DNA of 64,000 nt, taken from assembly GCF_023744375.2 (NCBI RefSeq), contig NZ_CP146284.1:682001-746000 (forward strand). Direction: 5' to 3'. Below the pieces are notes generated by a model that saw only the letters and a list, made by a program, of their open reading frames with translations, was not told the DNA's origin and did not search any database. Position numbers and translations under genes: made by a program. This DNA is from Parabacteroides sp. AD58. GTDB taxonomy: Bacteria; Bacteroidota; Bacteroidia; Bacteroidales; Tannerellaceae. This document shows positions 32,118 to 40,624 of the stretch, piece after piece. Position 1 is the first letter of the stretch; the number at the start of each line of letters is the position of its first letter.

Positions 32118-32927
32118 ATGAAACGATTAACATGGATAGGACTTTTGGTACTGCTATTCAGTCTACCAGCTTATAGTCAGTTCTGGATTCATTTTGAATG
32201 GAATGCACCAAGATGTAATGAATGTCTGTGGATGGAAGAGACATTGCATTTGTCGCCCAGGGCTGCCCACGAATATCATAAGATCATACATGCGTATGGC
32301 AAGAAGATTGAACATGAAGCCTTGAAGGATTGTCGCTACTGGGATCATTCCGCTCAGGTGATTTACCGCTTGCGCATGGAGAGAGACCGTAAGTTACAAC
32401 GGATTTTGTCGCCTCGGCAGTTCGAGTTGTATGTATATTATATTCGGGAAACACCTCGACGGATTCATGATTACATCGGTTGGTATGATAATCCGTATTA
32501 TCCGGATTATCGGCCGACAAGAAACTGTTACTGGTATGAAGATTCGTATTGGAGAGGAGATTGGACTTTTGCCAAGGGAAACTGGGTTTGCCATTTCGAT
32601 GCACACGGTTGGTATCCTGGGAAATATTCCCGCCCGACACCACCTCCGCCACCTCATAAACCAGCTCCTCAGCCGCCATACCGCCAGCCGAATCGTCCAG
32701 GAAAGCCTGCTGCTCCTCGGCCGCAGGTAAACCGTCCGGCACCGCCGGCTCACGAGGTCAAGCCTTCAGGTAAACCTGGCAAACCCTCGAAAGCACCGGC
32801 ATATCAGCAGGGGAAAGATCATAAAAAGGATCATTCATCCAAAGGTTCAGGCAGATATTCCGGACATAAAGACAGCAGCGACAAAGGTCGTAAATCCGGA
32901 ATAAAAGGAGTAGGACGCGAAGCTTAG
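32118..32927 (+). CDS. secreted Spy-like protein with proline-rich basic tail (269 aa)
   Basis: Signal peptide MKRLTWIGLLVLLFSLPAYS. Residues about 45-115 are helical with LSPRAAHEYHKIIHAYGKKI and then MERDRKLQRILSPRQFELYV. This repeats the Arg-x2-Leu-x2-Ile-Leu-(S/T)-x2-Gln pattern seen in Spy/CpxP-type periplasmic proteins. Residues 118-175 are rich in Tyr, Trp and Asp (YDNPYYPDYRPTRNCYWYED). The tail from 180 is Pro-rich then Lys/Gly/Ser-rich (TPPPPPHKPAPQPPYRQP). I do not recognise a named family. The Spy-like reading is inference. Located between recN and a strong terminator. Confidence 0.65.
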   Translation: MKRLTWIGLLVLLFSLPAYSQFWIHFEWNAPRCNECLWMEETLHLSPRAAHEYHKIIHAYGKKIEHEALKDCRYWDHSAQVIYRLRMERDRKLQRILSPRQFELYVYYIRETPRRIHDYIGWYDNPYYPDYRPTRNCYWYEDSYWRGDWTFAKGNWVCHFDAHGWYPGKYSRPTPPPPPHKPAPQPPYRQPNRPGKPAAPRPQVNRPAPPAHEVKPSGKPGKPSKAPAYQQGKDHKKDHSSKGSGRYSGHKDSSDKGRKSGIKGVGREA

Positions 32928-32941
32928 TTTTCATTATTAAT

Positions 32942-33001
32942 AAAACTCCCGAGAATCGGTTTCAAATCTCGTTGTTTATGAAATCGATTCTCGGGAGTTT
33001 T
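32942..33001 (+). terminator. long hairpin terminator
   Basis: Arms AAAACTCCCGAGAATCG (32942-32958) and CGATTCTCGGGAGTTTT (32985-33001) are perfect 17-bp complements, and the stem continues through GTTTCA / TGAAAT with one wobble. The T run continues after the right arm. 15 bases after the preceding stop. Confidence 0.85.
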
Positions 33002-33026
33002 GTTTTATAAATTACCTGGAAAAGAT

Positions 33027-33057
33027 TTTGCCAATTGCTGTGATAAGAATATTTTTG
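33027..33057 (+). promoter_or_regulatory. promoter of the sulfatase gene
   Basis: TTTG (33027-33030), a 19-base spacer and TATTTTTG (33050-33057) match the Bacteroidota consensus. The ATG is 44 bases downstream at 33101. Confidence 0.65.
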
Positions 33058-33100
33058 TACAGGCAAGAAATAACAGGCAATTCCTAATAATAAAATATAT

Positions 33101-34645
33101 ATGAATAAAACGAACTCACTCGTGCTGGTTTCCGGCACCATGATGTTGGCCTTAGGCACAGGATGTCACTCCAATACTTCGGAAGAGGCTAATAAAGAAG
33201 AACAGCAGAAACCAAACATCATCTTCATTCTGTGTGATGATATGGGATATGGTGATTTAGCTTGTTACGGACAGAAATATATTGAGACGCCTAACCTGGA
33301 CCGTCTGGCTGCGGAAGGTATGCTCTTCACACAAGCCTATGCCGGAAGTCCCGTCAGTGCTCCATCGAGAGCTTCGTTGATGACCGGACAACATACCGGA
33401 CATTGCAAGATCCGTGGAAACAAGGAATACTGGAGCGGTGAAATGATGTACGGACAGAATAAGGAATATACGGTAACAGGGCAGATGCCTTATGATACCG
33501 CTCATATCATTCTTCCTGAAATCATGAAGGCCAATGGCTATACAACCGGCATGTTCGGTAAATGGGCCGGCGGTTATGAAGGCTCGGAATCAACACCGGA
33601 TAAACGGGGAATAGATGAATACTACGGATATATCTGCCAGTTCCAGGCGCATTTATATTATCCGAACTTCATGAACCGATATAGTAAGTCGGCCGGAGAT
33701 ACAGCTGTAATCCGTATTCCGCTGGAGCAGAATATTGAACATGCCATGTATGGCGACGATTACCGCAACCGTACCCAATATTCGGCTGATCTGATCCATC
33801 AGCAGGCGATGGAATGGATTGACAAACAAGATGGGAAACAACCTTTCTACGGCTTCCTGACTTATACGTTGCCTCATGCCGAACTGGTACAGCCGCAAGA
33901 TTCCATTGTACAGTATTATATGGAGAAATTCCAGAACGATAAATCCTATCCGGGTTCAGAAGGTTCGCGATATAATCCGATTATGCACACGCATGCCCAG
34001 TTCGCTGCCATGATTACCCGTCTGGATACTTATGTAGGTGAAATCATGCAATTGCTGGATAAGAAAGGATTGGCCGAGAATACCATTGTTATGTTCTCGA
34101 GTGACAACGGGCCTCATGAAGAAGGTGGAGCTGATCCGGAATTCTTTGGTCGGGACGGCAAATTGAGAGGCTTGAAGCGTCAGTGTTATGAAGGTGGTAT
34201 TCGTGTACCGTTTATCGTCCGTTGGCCAGGAAAAGTTCAGGCCGGTTCAGTGAATGATCATATCTGTGCCTTCTACGACATTATGCCTACGTTCTGTGAT
34301 CTGATAGGAGAAACGGATTATGTAGCGAAATATACAAATCCAGAAAAGCCGGTAGATTACTTTGATGGCATTTCTTTTGCTCCGACCTTGTTAGGGCAGG
34401 CCGGACAGAAGCAGCATGATTTCCTTTACTGGGAATTTGAAGAGACTGATCAAATCGGTGTCCGTATGGGCGACTGGAAAATGGTTGTCAAGAAAGGTCA
34501 GCCGCATTTGTATAATCTGGCTACCGATTTACATGAAGATCATGACGTGGCTGCCGAACATCCGGATATTGTCCAGCAAATGAAAGAAGTCATTGCAAAA
34601 CAGCATATCGAAAGTCCGGATTTCAAAGTGATATTGCCTGAATAA
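33101..34645 (+). CDS. Ser-type sulfatase lipoprotein
   Basis: 514 residues. Lipoprotein signal with Cys22 (MLALGTGC). Metal ligands Asp46-Asp47 in FILCDDMGYGD, and further FSSDNGPHEEGG. The formylglycine motif S-x-P-x-R is Ser86-Ala-Pro88-Ser-Arg90 in VSAPSRASLMTG, so the modified residue is Ser, not Cys. FGKWAGGY replaces the common GKWxLG motif. Formylglycine here must come from an anaerobic maturase such as the one at 19656-20903. Removes sulfate esters from glycans at the periplasm or surface. Substrate unknown; stands alone with its own promoter. Confidence 0.9.
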   Translation: MNKTNSLVLVSGTMMLALGTGCHSNTSEEANKEEQQKPNIIFILCDDMGYGDLACYGQKYIETPNLDRLAAEGMLFTQAYAGSPVSAPSRASLMTGQHTGHCKIRGNKEYWSGEMMYGQNKEYTVTGQMPYDTAHIILPEIMKANGYTTGMFGKWAGGYEGSESTPDKRGIDEYYGYICQFQAHLYYPNFMNRYSKSAGDTAVIRIPLEQNIEHAMYGDDYRNRTQYSADLIHQQAMEWIDKQDGKQPFYGFLTYTLPHAELVQPQDSIVQYYMEKFQNDKSYPGSEGSRYNPIMHTHAQFAAMITRLDTYVGEIMQLLDKKGLAENTIVMFSSDNGPHEEGGADPEFFGRDGKLRGLKRQCYEGGIRVPFIVRWPGKVQAGSVNDHICAFYDIMPTFCDLIGETDYVAKYTNPEKPVDYFDGISFAPTLLGQAGQKQHDFLYWEFEETDQIGVRMGDWKMVVKKGQPHLYNLATDLHEDHDVAAEHPDIVQQMKEVIAKQHIESPDFKVILPE

Positions 34646-34659
34646 GACTTACTCGCTCC

Positions 34660-34722
34660 GGTGAGACTGATACACAAAGGCTGATGCTTTCGGGCCACCT
34701 ATGTTCGTGTGTCAGTCTCACC
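34660..34722. other. long stem-loop between the sulfatase and ECF sigma genes
   Basis: GGTGAGACTGATACACA (34660-34676) pairs with TGTGTCAGTCTCACC (34708-34722) through a 15-bp stem with one or two bulges and a 31-base loop. No T run follows, so an ordinary terminator is uncertain; it could be an mRNA stability element or an operator upstream of the sigma gene. Confidence 0.6.
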
Positions 34723-34773
34723 AGAGTAGATGCTGTTCAAGGAACTTTCTTCTCTTATTATACCTTTCCATAA

Positions 34774-35280
34774 ATGCTGAACAAATCGGACAAAAGAAGC
34801 CTCTTCGAGCAACTGTTTAAGAAGAATTATTCCCGTCTGTGCGGACTTGCCTATCAATATCTGAATGATATAGAGGAGTCGAAGGATGTGGTAAATGATG
34901 CTTTCGAGGCGGTTTGGAATAAGTTTCATACGCTTCAGATGGATACAGCGGATACCTATCTGATGACAATTGTCAGAAACAGATGCTTAAACCTGCTGGA
35001 ACATCGGAAAGTACAACAACAATATGGAGCTTCTTTCACGGAATCGGATTTGTTGGAGGAAGAAATGGATTGGGAGGACAGAGAACGGATACTGGAAAAG
35101 ATTGAATCTGTCTGTAATGAATTACCGGATAAAACCCGTTATATATTGAGCCAATGTTATTTTCATCGTAAAACCTATAAAGAGATAGCTTCGGAATTAC
35201 AAATCACACCTGATGCTGTCAAGAAACATATCATGAAAGCCTTGAAGGTATTACGGGAAGCGGTACAGAAGTCTGAATAA
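34774..35280 (+). CDS. ECF RNA polymerase sigma-70 factor (FecI-like)
   Basis: 168 residues. Region 2 is NYSRLCGLAYQYLNDIEESK then DVVNDAFEAVWNKF, binding core polymerase and the -10 region. Region 4 is RYILSQCYFHRKTYKEIASE then LQITPDAVKKHIMKAL with the helix-turn-helix. Followed 21 bases later by a FecR-type anti-sigma and then a TonB receptor with an STN domain, so it should be activated by surface ligand signalling. A weak TACCTTTC at 34761-34768 may be the -7 of its own promoter, close to the start. Confidence 0.92.
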   Translation: MLNKSDKRSLFEQLFKKNYSRLCGLAYQYLNDIEESKDVVNDAFEAVWNKFHTLQMDTADTYLMTIVRNRCLNLLEHRKVQQQYGASFTESDLLEEEMDWEDRERILEKIESVCNELPDKTRYILSQCYFHRKTYKEIASELQITPDAVKKHIMKALKVLREAVQKSE

Positions 35281-35301
35281 ATTCAAACAATCAGGGTAAT
35301 T

Positions 35302-36339
35302 ATGGAAGAGAAGAATTATAAGGATAGAGAACATCAAACGGGAACTTCGGAAAAGGAAACAGAAAACCTGTCAACTTCGGATAGCCAGTTGCTACGGGAA
35401 GCCGGACGTATATGTACAGAGCAAGATATAGAAAAGATGTTTCCGGCAGATCAGGCGTGGAAGGACTTTTCCCGTAAAAGAAAGCGGTCAAACCGGAAAC
35501 GTATTCTTTACACGATGATGGGAGCTGCTGCTGTTATTCTCATTGCGGTAGCCGGATATCTGTCTTTCACAGCAGAATCAGAAGTCACCAGCTATGATCT
35601 TTTTACAGCAGTAAAGCAAGAGCCCGGTTGCATCTTGACAGGAAGTGATGGCTCACAAGAGATTGTTCTACAGGATGAATTGAATTTACTGGATGACACC
35701 TATCGTGGGAAAGAACATTATACTATAGAAACCCCATTAGGGAAGAATCTTCGGGTGATATTGCCCGATAGCAGCCTGGTGATCTTAAATGCCCATAGCC
35801 GACTCCGTTATACACAAAAGGGAAAACGCCTTACTACATTGGAAGGTGAAGCCTATTTTGAAGTCAGGAAGGATTCAGAACACCCGTTTGTCGTGCAGGC
35901 AGGTACGGCCAAGGCCTGTGTATTGGGAACAAGCTTTAATATCCGCCATTACGAACAAGAACAAATACATATTACCCTGCTGACCGGTAGTCTGGCTATT
36001 GAATCGGAAGCTACAGAAAATCCGGAAATCATGAAGCCTGGTGACGATGCTTCCTTGCTGGAAGACGGAAAAGTTATCATTCAGGAGAAAGGAGAGACGT
36101 CTCGTCCGATGTGGACATCCGGATACTTTTCATTTGATGATACTCCTTTATCGGAAGTTCTCTGTGAATTAGGCCGCTGGTATAATATCAATGTAACTGT
36201 TCTTCATCCGGAAGCAATGACACGTAATCTTCACTTCAGATGCAAGCGTTCATCGGAACTGGATAATATCCTTGATATCCTGAATGAATTGGGTGGATTT
36301 CGTCTGGTAAAGAAAGAAAATACCATTTTTGTGCAATAA
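35302..36339 (+). CDS. FecR-type anti-sigma factor
   Basis: 345 residues. Cytoplasmic N-terminus (1-68), basic KRKRSNRKR before a transmembrane helix at about 69-89 (TMMGAAAVILIAVAGYLSF), then a periplasmic FecR domain: TPLGKNLRVILPDSSLVILN, SRLRYTQKGKRLTTLEGEAY and FVVQAGTAKACVLGTSFNIR. The DUF4974-like C-terminal domain has SEVLCELGRWYNINV. Holds the upstream sigma factor inactive and releases it on a signal from the TonB receptor encoded next. Confidence 0.92.
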   Translation: MEEKNYKDREHQTGTSEKETENLSTSDSQLLREAGRICTEQDIEKMFPADQAWKDFSRKRKRSNRKRILYTMMGAAAVILIAVAGYLSFTAESEVTSYDLFTAVKQEPGCILTGSDGSQEIVLQDELNLLDDTYRGKEHYTIETPLGKNLRVILPDSSLVILNAHSRLRYTQKGKRLTTLEGEAYFEVRKDSEHPFVVQAGTAKACVLGTSFNIRHYEQEQIHITLLTGSLAIESEATENPEIMKPGDDASLLEDGKVIIQEKGETSRPMWTSGYFSFDDTPLSEVLCELGRWYNINVTVLHPEAMTRNLHFRCKRSSELDNILDILNELGGFRLVKKENTIFVQ

Positions 36340-36423
36340 CGAGGTACCCGATTTCCCTTTCACCTGTATTACCATAAAAGGCATGATTAAAATGCTTTTC
36401 TGTGGAACTTAAAAGAAGGAATC

Positions 36424-39144
36424 ATGAAAAGAGTCATCGGTTGTTCGCTTATTCTGTGGTGGGGCAGTTGTATGTGGATACAAGCTTTGCCGGAAGTCGA
36501 TCATCCCAACAGGATGTATTATCAGGAAGATCGTGTTTCGTTGGTCGAAGCACTGAAGGAATTGGAAACCCATTACGGACAAACACTTGTCTTTACGTAT
36601 GAGGATGTCAGTACTTTTCAGGTAAGAATGACTGAATGGAAACCGACAATCGAACAGACCTTAGATTCACTCTTGGCAGATTTACCGCTGACCTATATCC
36701 GCAAACAAAACCACATTGTCATTCGTAAGAAGCAGCATAAACCAGACATTCAGTCTCTCGGCGTCAGCTCCATCAAGAAGAAAGCCGAGGGAATAACAGG
36801 ACAAATCATCAACAAGCAACAACAAGCTATCGAAGCCGCTTTTGTCTGCCTGGTTGATTCGGCCAAAAGCCAGCCCGTTAGCCAGGCTATTACAGACGCG
36901 GAAGGAAGATTCTCTTTTCCCCGTAGTCACGGAAACTTATGCTTATCTGTGACTTGTCTGGGATATAAGCCTTATCTCTCTTCTGTATTCAATGCAGAAG
37001 AAGAACATGAACTCCCCGTAATTGTCCTGGAAGAAGAATCGCAGGTGCTGGAAAAAGTTGTAGTAATCGGAGAGAAGATACAGCCGGTTCTCGAGCAGAA
37101 ACCCGGTAAATTGGTATTCAATGTAGAGAACAGCATCAATGCGCAAGGTTCCAATGCCTTCGATGTCTTGAAGCAATTGCCGGGAATTTCCATTCAAGAA
37201 GAAAGCAAGACCATCAGTCTGAATGGCAGAAGCAGCATTCTGATTCTGCTGAATGGCAAACCGACCTATATGCAGCAGGCAGAAATCGTAGATTTGCTTA
37301 AATCGACCTCTTCTGCCAATATCAAGCAAATCGAAGTCATGTCGAATGCATCGGCCCAGTACGATGCGGCCGGTTCGGGCGGTATTCTGAATATCGTACT
37401 GAAGAAAAGAAAAGATGCCGGCTTTCAGATGATGCTGAATATCGGAGCTGCTTATTGGTTCAACCCGAAGCAGAATCTGGAGACGGTATTCAACTATTCC
37501 ACGGGAAAGTGGAATATATATGGAAATTACAGTCATAACTTCGGCCATTCGAATCTGTATTACGGGAGTGAACGAAAACAGAGCGGAAAACTCTTTGACA
37601 GCCAGTCTACTGATACTGACAAGCGGAATACAGTCGCTGCTACTCTCGGTGCAGATTGTCAGTTGGCAGAACATCATACAGTTGGTGTACAGGGAACGGG
37701 TAATTTTGTATTCGGTCCGGGTTCAATCTATACGCACACCGATGTGTATGATGATTATATGCGCAGTCATCTTTTGTATTCACTCGCTTCAGAAAGCCAG
37801 TATGAACACCAGAAAGCAGCCCGATATAACTTCAACTTTAATTATACGTATGAATTACCAGATGAACGGACGTTCACTTTCGATGCGGATTATGGCTGGT
37901 TTGATGGAAATTCCCGTATTTATCAGCCCAATACTTATTATTCGCCGACTGGAGAGCTGGATTCCGTCGGGAATTACCGTTCGTTGGGTGGGCGAGACAT
38001 CCGTCTGTATGCCTTGTCAACCCATTATAAAGAAACTGCCGGTCCGGGAGAAATCTTAGGCGGTATGAAATTTTCCAATGTTTCTTCTCGGAATACGTAT
38101 CAATATTTCCAAGTATTACCACAGGAAGACGTGCTGGATACGGATATTTCCAACGATTTCTCTTATCTGGAATCTATTCTGGCGGCATACCTTTTATATG
38201 ACTTCCATTTGGGGGAGAAATGGAATGCCAACGTGGGACTTCGTGCCGAATATACCCATTCGGATGCTCATCTGATGCCGGTAACAGGAAGTACGAACGA
38301 AGAAAGCCATGTACGCCGGGATTATGTAGATCTTTTCCCTTCGGCTGGTATTACATTCCGCCCAGACGATAAGCAATGCTGGTCGTTGAGTTACGGTAGA
38401 CGCATCGACCGTCCGGTTTATTCGGATTTGAACCCGATCGAGCAAGCTCTGGATGGCTTATCGACCTGGAAAGGAAATCCGTTCCTGAAACCTCAGAAGA
38501 CCAGTCGGATCAGTCTGCAATATCAATACGACCAGACTTCGGTGGAAGTATCTTATTCCCACACGACCGATTATCAAGTGCAGGTAACCGATACATTGGG
38601 CTCAGACAAAATCGTGATGGAGCCTCGTAACTTAGGTAAGCAATCTTATTGGGGCATCTCGGTCTCGCAGGCTCTCCGGTTACTTCCCAGATGGAATCTG
38701 ACTCTTTCCGGAAATGCTTATTACCTGGATAACCAGATGGAATTTGATGTGCAGCGGCACTATCAGCGAAAACGCTGGGCCGGAAATTTCTCTTTGCAAA
38801 CCTCGTTCCCTTTATGCTGGGGCATACGTTCGGAAGTATTGGGTGTGTATCTGACCAAACGGCTGGGCGGATCAACGGAAGTCATGAACCCGACCGGATT
38901 TGTAGATATCGGTTTCCAGAAGAAATTCTGTCAGGGAAAAGCCGCTGTCAAGCTCTCCTTATCGGATGTTTTCTGGTCGAACCACTGGGGAGACGGTATC
39001 AATTACTTCGGAGGCTTTGAATCCATCAACTATGGCTACGGCGAATCACGTATGTTCCGGTTAAACTTCACATATACCTTTGGCGGCTCGGAAAAACGAA
39101 AAGAAAAACATTTGAATATCGATTCGGAGTTAAATCGTTTCTAA
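36424..39144 (+). CDS. TonB-dependent outer-membrane receptor with STN signalling domain
   Basis: 906 residues. Signal peptide MKRVIGCSLILWWGSCMWIQA. STN domain at about 30-105 (SLVEALKELETHYGQTLVFT), then a carboxypeptidase-regulatory-like domain at about 123-205 (GITGQIINKQQQAIEAAFVC), then a plug (FDVLKQLPGISIQEESKTIS, IKQIEVMSNASAQYDAAGSG) and an OMP_b-brl_3 barrel. Unlike SusC proteins it is followed by no SusD, so the ligand may be a metal chelate or small molecule. The STN domain is expected to contact the FecR protein encoded before it. Confidence 0.92.
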   Translation: MKRVIGCSLILWWGSCMWIQALPEVDHPNRMYYQEDRVSLVEALKELETHYGQTLVFTYEDVSTFQVRMTEWKPTIEQTLDSLLADLPLTYIRKQNHIVIRKKQHKPDIQSLGVSSIKKKAEGITGQIINKQQQAIEAAFVCLVDSAKSQPVSQAITDAEGRFSFPRSHGNLCLSVTCLGYKPYLSSVFNAEEEHELPVIVLEEESQVLEKVVVIGEKIQPVLEQKPGKLVFNVENSINAQGSNAFDVLKQLPGISIQEESKTISLNGRSSILILLNGKPTYMQQAEIVDLLKSTSSANIKQIEVMSNASAQYDAAGSGGILNIVLKKRKDAGFQMMLNIGAAYWFNPKQNLETVFNYSTGKWNIYGNYSHNFGHSNLYYGSERKQSGKLFDSQSTDTDKRNTVAATLGADCQLAEHHTVGVQGTGNFVFGPGSIYTHTDVYDDYMRSHLLYSLASESQYEHQKAARYNFNFNYTYELPDERTFTFDADYGWFDGNSRIYQPNTYYSPTGELDSVGNYRSLGGRDIRLYALSTHYKETAGPGEILGGMKFSNVSSRNTYQYFQVLPQEDVLDTDISNDFSYLESILAAYLLYDFHLGEKWNANVGLRAEYTHSDAHLMPVTGSTNEESHVRRDYVDLFPSAGITFRPDDKQCWSLSYGRRIDRPVYSDLNPIEQALDGLSTWKGNPFLKPQKTSRISLQYQYDQTSVEVSYSHTTDYQVQVTDTLGSDKIVMEPRNLGKQSYWGISVSQALRLLPRWNLTLSGNAYYLDNQMEFDVQRHYQRKRWAGNFSLQTSFPLCWGIRSEVLGVYLTKRLGGSTEVMNPTGFVDIGFQKKFCQGKAAVKLSLSDVFWSNHWGDGINYFGGFESINYGYGESRMFRLNFTYTFGGSEKRKEKHLNIDSELNRF

Positions 39145-39149
39145 ATGGG

Positions 39150-39203
39150 AAAACCGGGATTTTATTCTTCAAGGGAAAGCTGAAGTCTAAAATACCCGGT
39201 TTT
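39150..39203. terminator. bidirectional terminator between convergent genes
   Basis: AAAACCGGG...ATTTTAT...CTTCA (39150-39171) is matched by the reverse complement TGAAGTCTAAAATACCCGGTTTT (39181-39203) with one bulge and a few mismatches; flanked by A and T runs on the two sides. Serves the TonB receptor and the PepSY-like gene ending at 39241. Confidence 0.75.
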
Positions 39204-39240
39204 TATTAATTCAAGCTAAGGGTTCGTGGAAATATATCTT

Positions 39241-40077
39241 TTATTGCAGTATTTCTCCATTTTCAGCAATCCGGACATACTGTTCTCTATTCCCTTTTTC
39301 TACTTCAACCATATAGTAGTTGCCTGTTGGAGTTTCATAGAAATCAGCATCATCTACGCGATAATCCGCATAGCTGGCAGTAAGTGTCGCTTTGATAACA
39401 TCCGGCAACAGGTTCGGATGAATATCCCAGGAAGTATAAATCCACTCATTGGCTGAATTGAATACAACTTCCTTCCCGATATTCTGATCAATGATATCCA
39501 CTTCGATATTTCCATTGTCACGGTCTGTTTCAATGATAACCGCATTCGGATACATTTCTTTTACCATCGATTCGATATCGGTCGGAGTCTGTTCCGGCAG
39601 ATAAGGATTATTATCAGTAGTATCAGGATCAGTCTGGTCCTTAATCAGAATACCGCTTGATGTGTAATACAGATCAATATCTCTTTCTCCGCTTTCCACT
39701 TCAATCACATAAACTGTTTCTGTACTAATACGTTCAACTTTGTCAACGTCCTCAACTCTCCAGCTGGCATATTGGCTCGATTCAAATACCTTTTTAACGG
39801 CTTCGGGCAGTGACTGGTAAGGAATGTCGGTCTCTGTCATTACCCAGCCATTTGCTCCAAACCACGCTTCGGCATCAAATCCATTCAAGCGGAAATCTAC
39901 TACGGAATAACCCAACTTTTGTTCCCATTCTTCCACCTTGGCATTCGGATACATTGTCATGAATTCATTTTGAATGTCCGTTGGAAGATTTGATACATCC
40001 ATATAGTCATCATCGCAACTCACAAAACAGGTTCCGCACATGGTTGCGGCAATCATTGTCAATAACTTGATATTCAT
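39241..40077 (-). CDS. PepSY-like lipoprotein, two-domain
   Basis: 278 residues. Lipoprotein signal MNIKLLTMIAATMCGTCFVSC (Cys21). Two internal repeats of the PepSY-like (PF11396) fold of about 120 residues each: repeat 1 has DIQNEFMTMYPNAKVEEWEQ, WFGANGWVMTETDIPYQSLP; repeat 2 has DIESMVKEMYPNAVIIETDR, FNSANEWIYTSWDIHPNLLP. A Thr/Asp/Pro linker separates them. Such proteins are often next to two-component systems in Bacteroidota, as here. Function unknown; periplasmic or outer-membrane lipoprotein. Fourteen bases after the smaller PepSY-like gene. Confidence 0.85.
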   Translation of the reverse strand: MNIKLLTMIAATMCGTCFVSCDDDYMDVSNLPTDIQNEFMTMYPNAKVEEWEQKLGYSVVDFRLNGFDAEAWFGANGWVMTETDIPYQSLPEAVKKVFESSQYASWRVEDVDKVERISTETVYVIEVESGERDIDLYYTSSGILIKDQTDPDTTDNNPYLPEQTPTDIESMVKEMYPNAVIIETDRDNGNIEVDIIDQNIGKEVVFNSANEWIYTSWDIHPNLLPDVIKATLTASYADYRVDDADFYETPTGNYYMVEVEKGNREQYVRIAENGEILQ

Positions 40078-40091
40078 AGCTCTCTTATATT

Positions 40092-40529
40092 TTATTTATC
40101 TAAATCAATTAATTCAAAGTTCTTATTAAATTTCAGTTCCCAACCATTGGATAGTTTGGCTTCATACGTATTTTTTTCTTTTTCCAGTTCAATAATCTTA
40201 CTATCCGGATAATTACTCCGAACATAAGTCTGGATCTGATTGGGTATCAATGAAGCCGGTACCTCACTATATTTACATTTAATCTTTTCCCAATTTCCTG
40301 AACGGTCGAATTCAACTTTATCTCCATTTACGAAGATGACATCATAATTCTTTCCGAAGAAATCGGATTCCATTTTGGCAAGTGCCACTTTCTTGTCACC
40401 ATAATTCTTGTTCATGAATTGTTGTGCAGTCTGTGGTAATTGAGAAAACTGTATTGGTTTGTCATCATCCGCATAAGCCGGTAATAACAGGGTAGTAGCT
40501 AACACGAGAGTCATACATATCCTTTTCAT
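40092..40529 (-). CDS. PepSY-like periplasmic protein (145 aa)
   Basis: Signal peptide MKRICMTLVLATTLLLPAYA, then DDDKPIQFSQLPQTAQQFMN and GNWEKIKCKYSEVPASLIPN with the paired structure of one PepSY-like domain. It starts after a strong AAAGGAGGAT ribosome site, unusual for this group. Co-transcribed with the two-domain lipoprotein downstream and, 95 bases further upstream, adjacent to the kinase gene. Likely a target or accessory of that two-component system; function unknown. Confidence 0.85.
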   Translation of the reverse strand: MKRICMTLVLATTLLLPAYADDDKPIQFSQLPQTAQQFMNKNYGDKKVALAKMESDFFGKNYDVIFVNGDKVEFDRSGNWEKIKCKYSEVPASLIPNQIQTYVRSNYPDSKIIELEKEKNTYEAKLSNGWELKFNKNFELIDLDK

Positions 40530-40624
40530 ATCGAATCCTCCTTTATACTTTCATTAAATTTCTACGACAAAGATGAAGACCAATTCTGAAAAGAATTTGA
40601 ATTTTTCAGCTTTTTCTTCAATTT

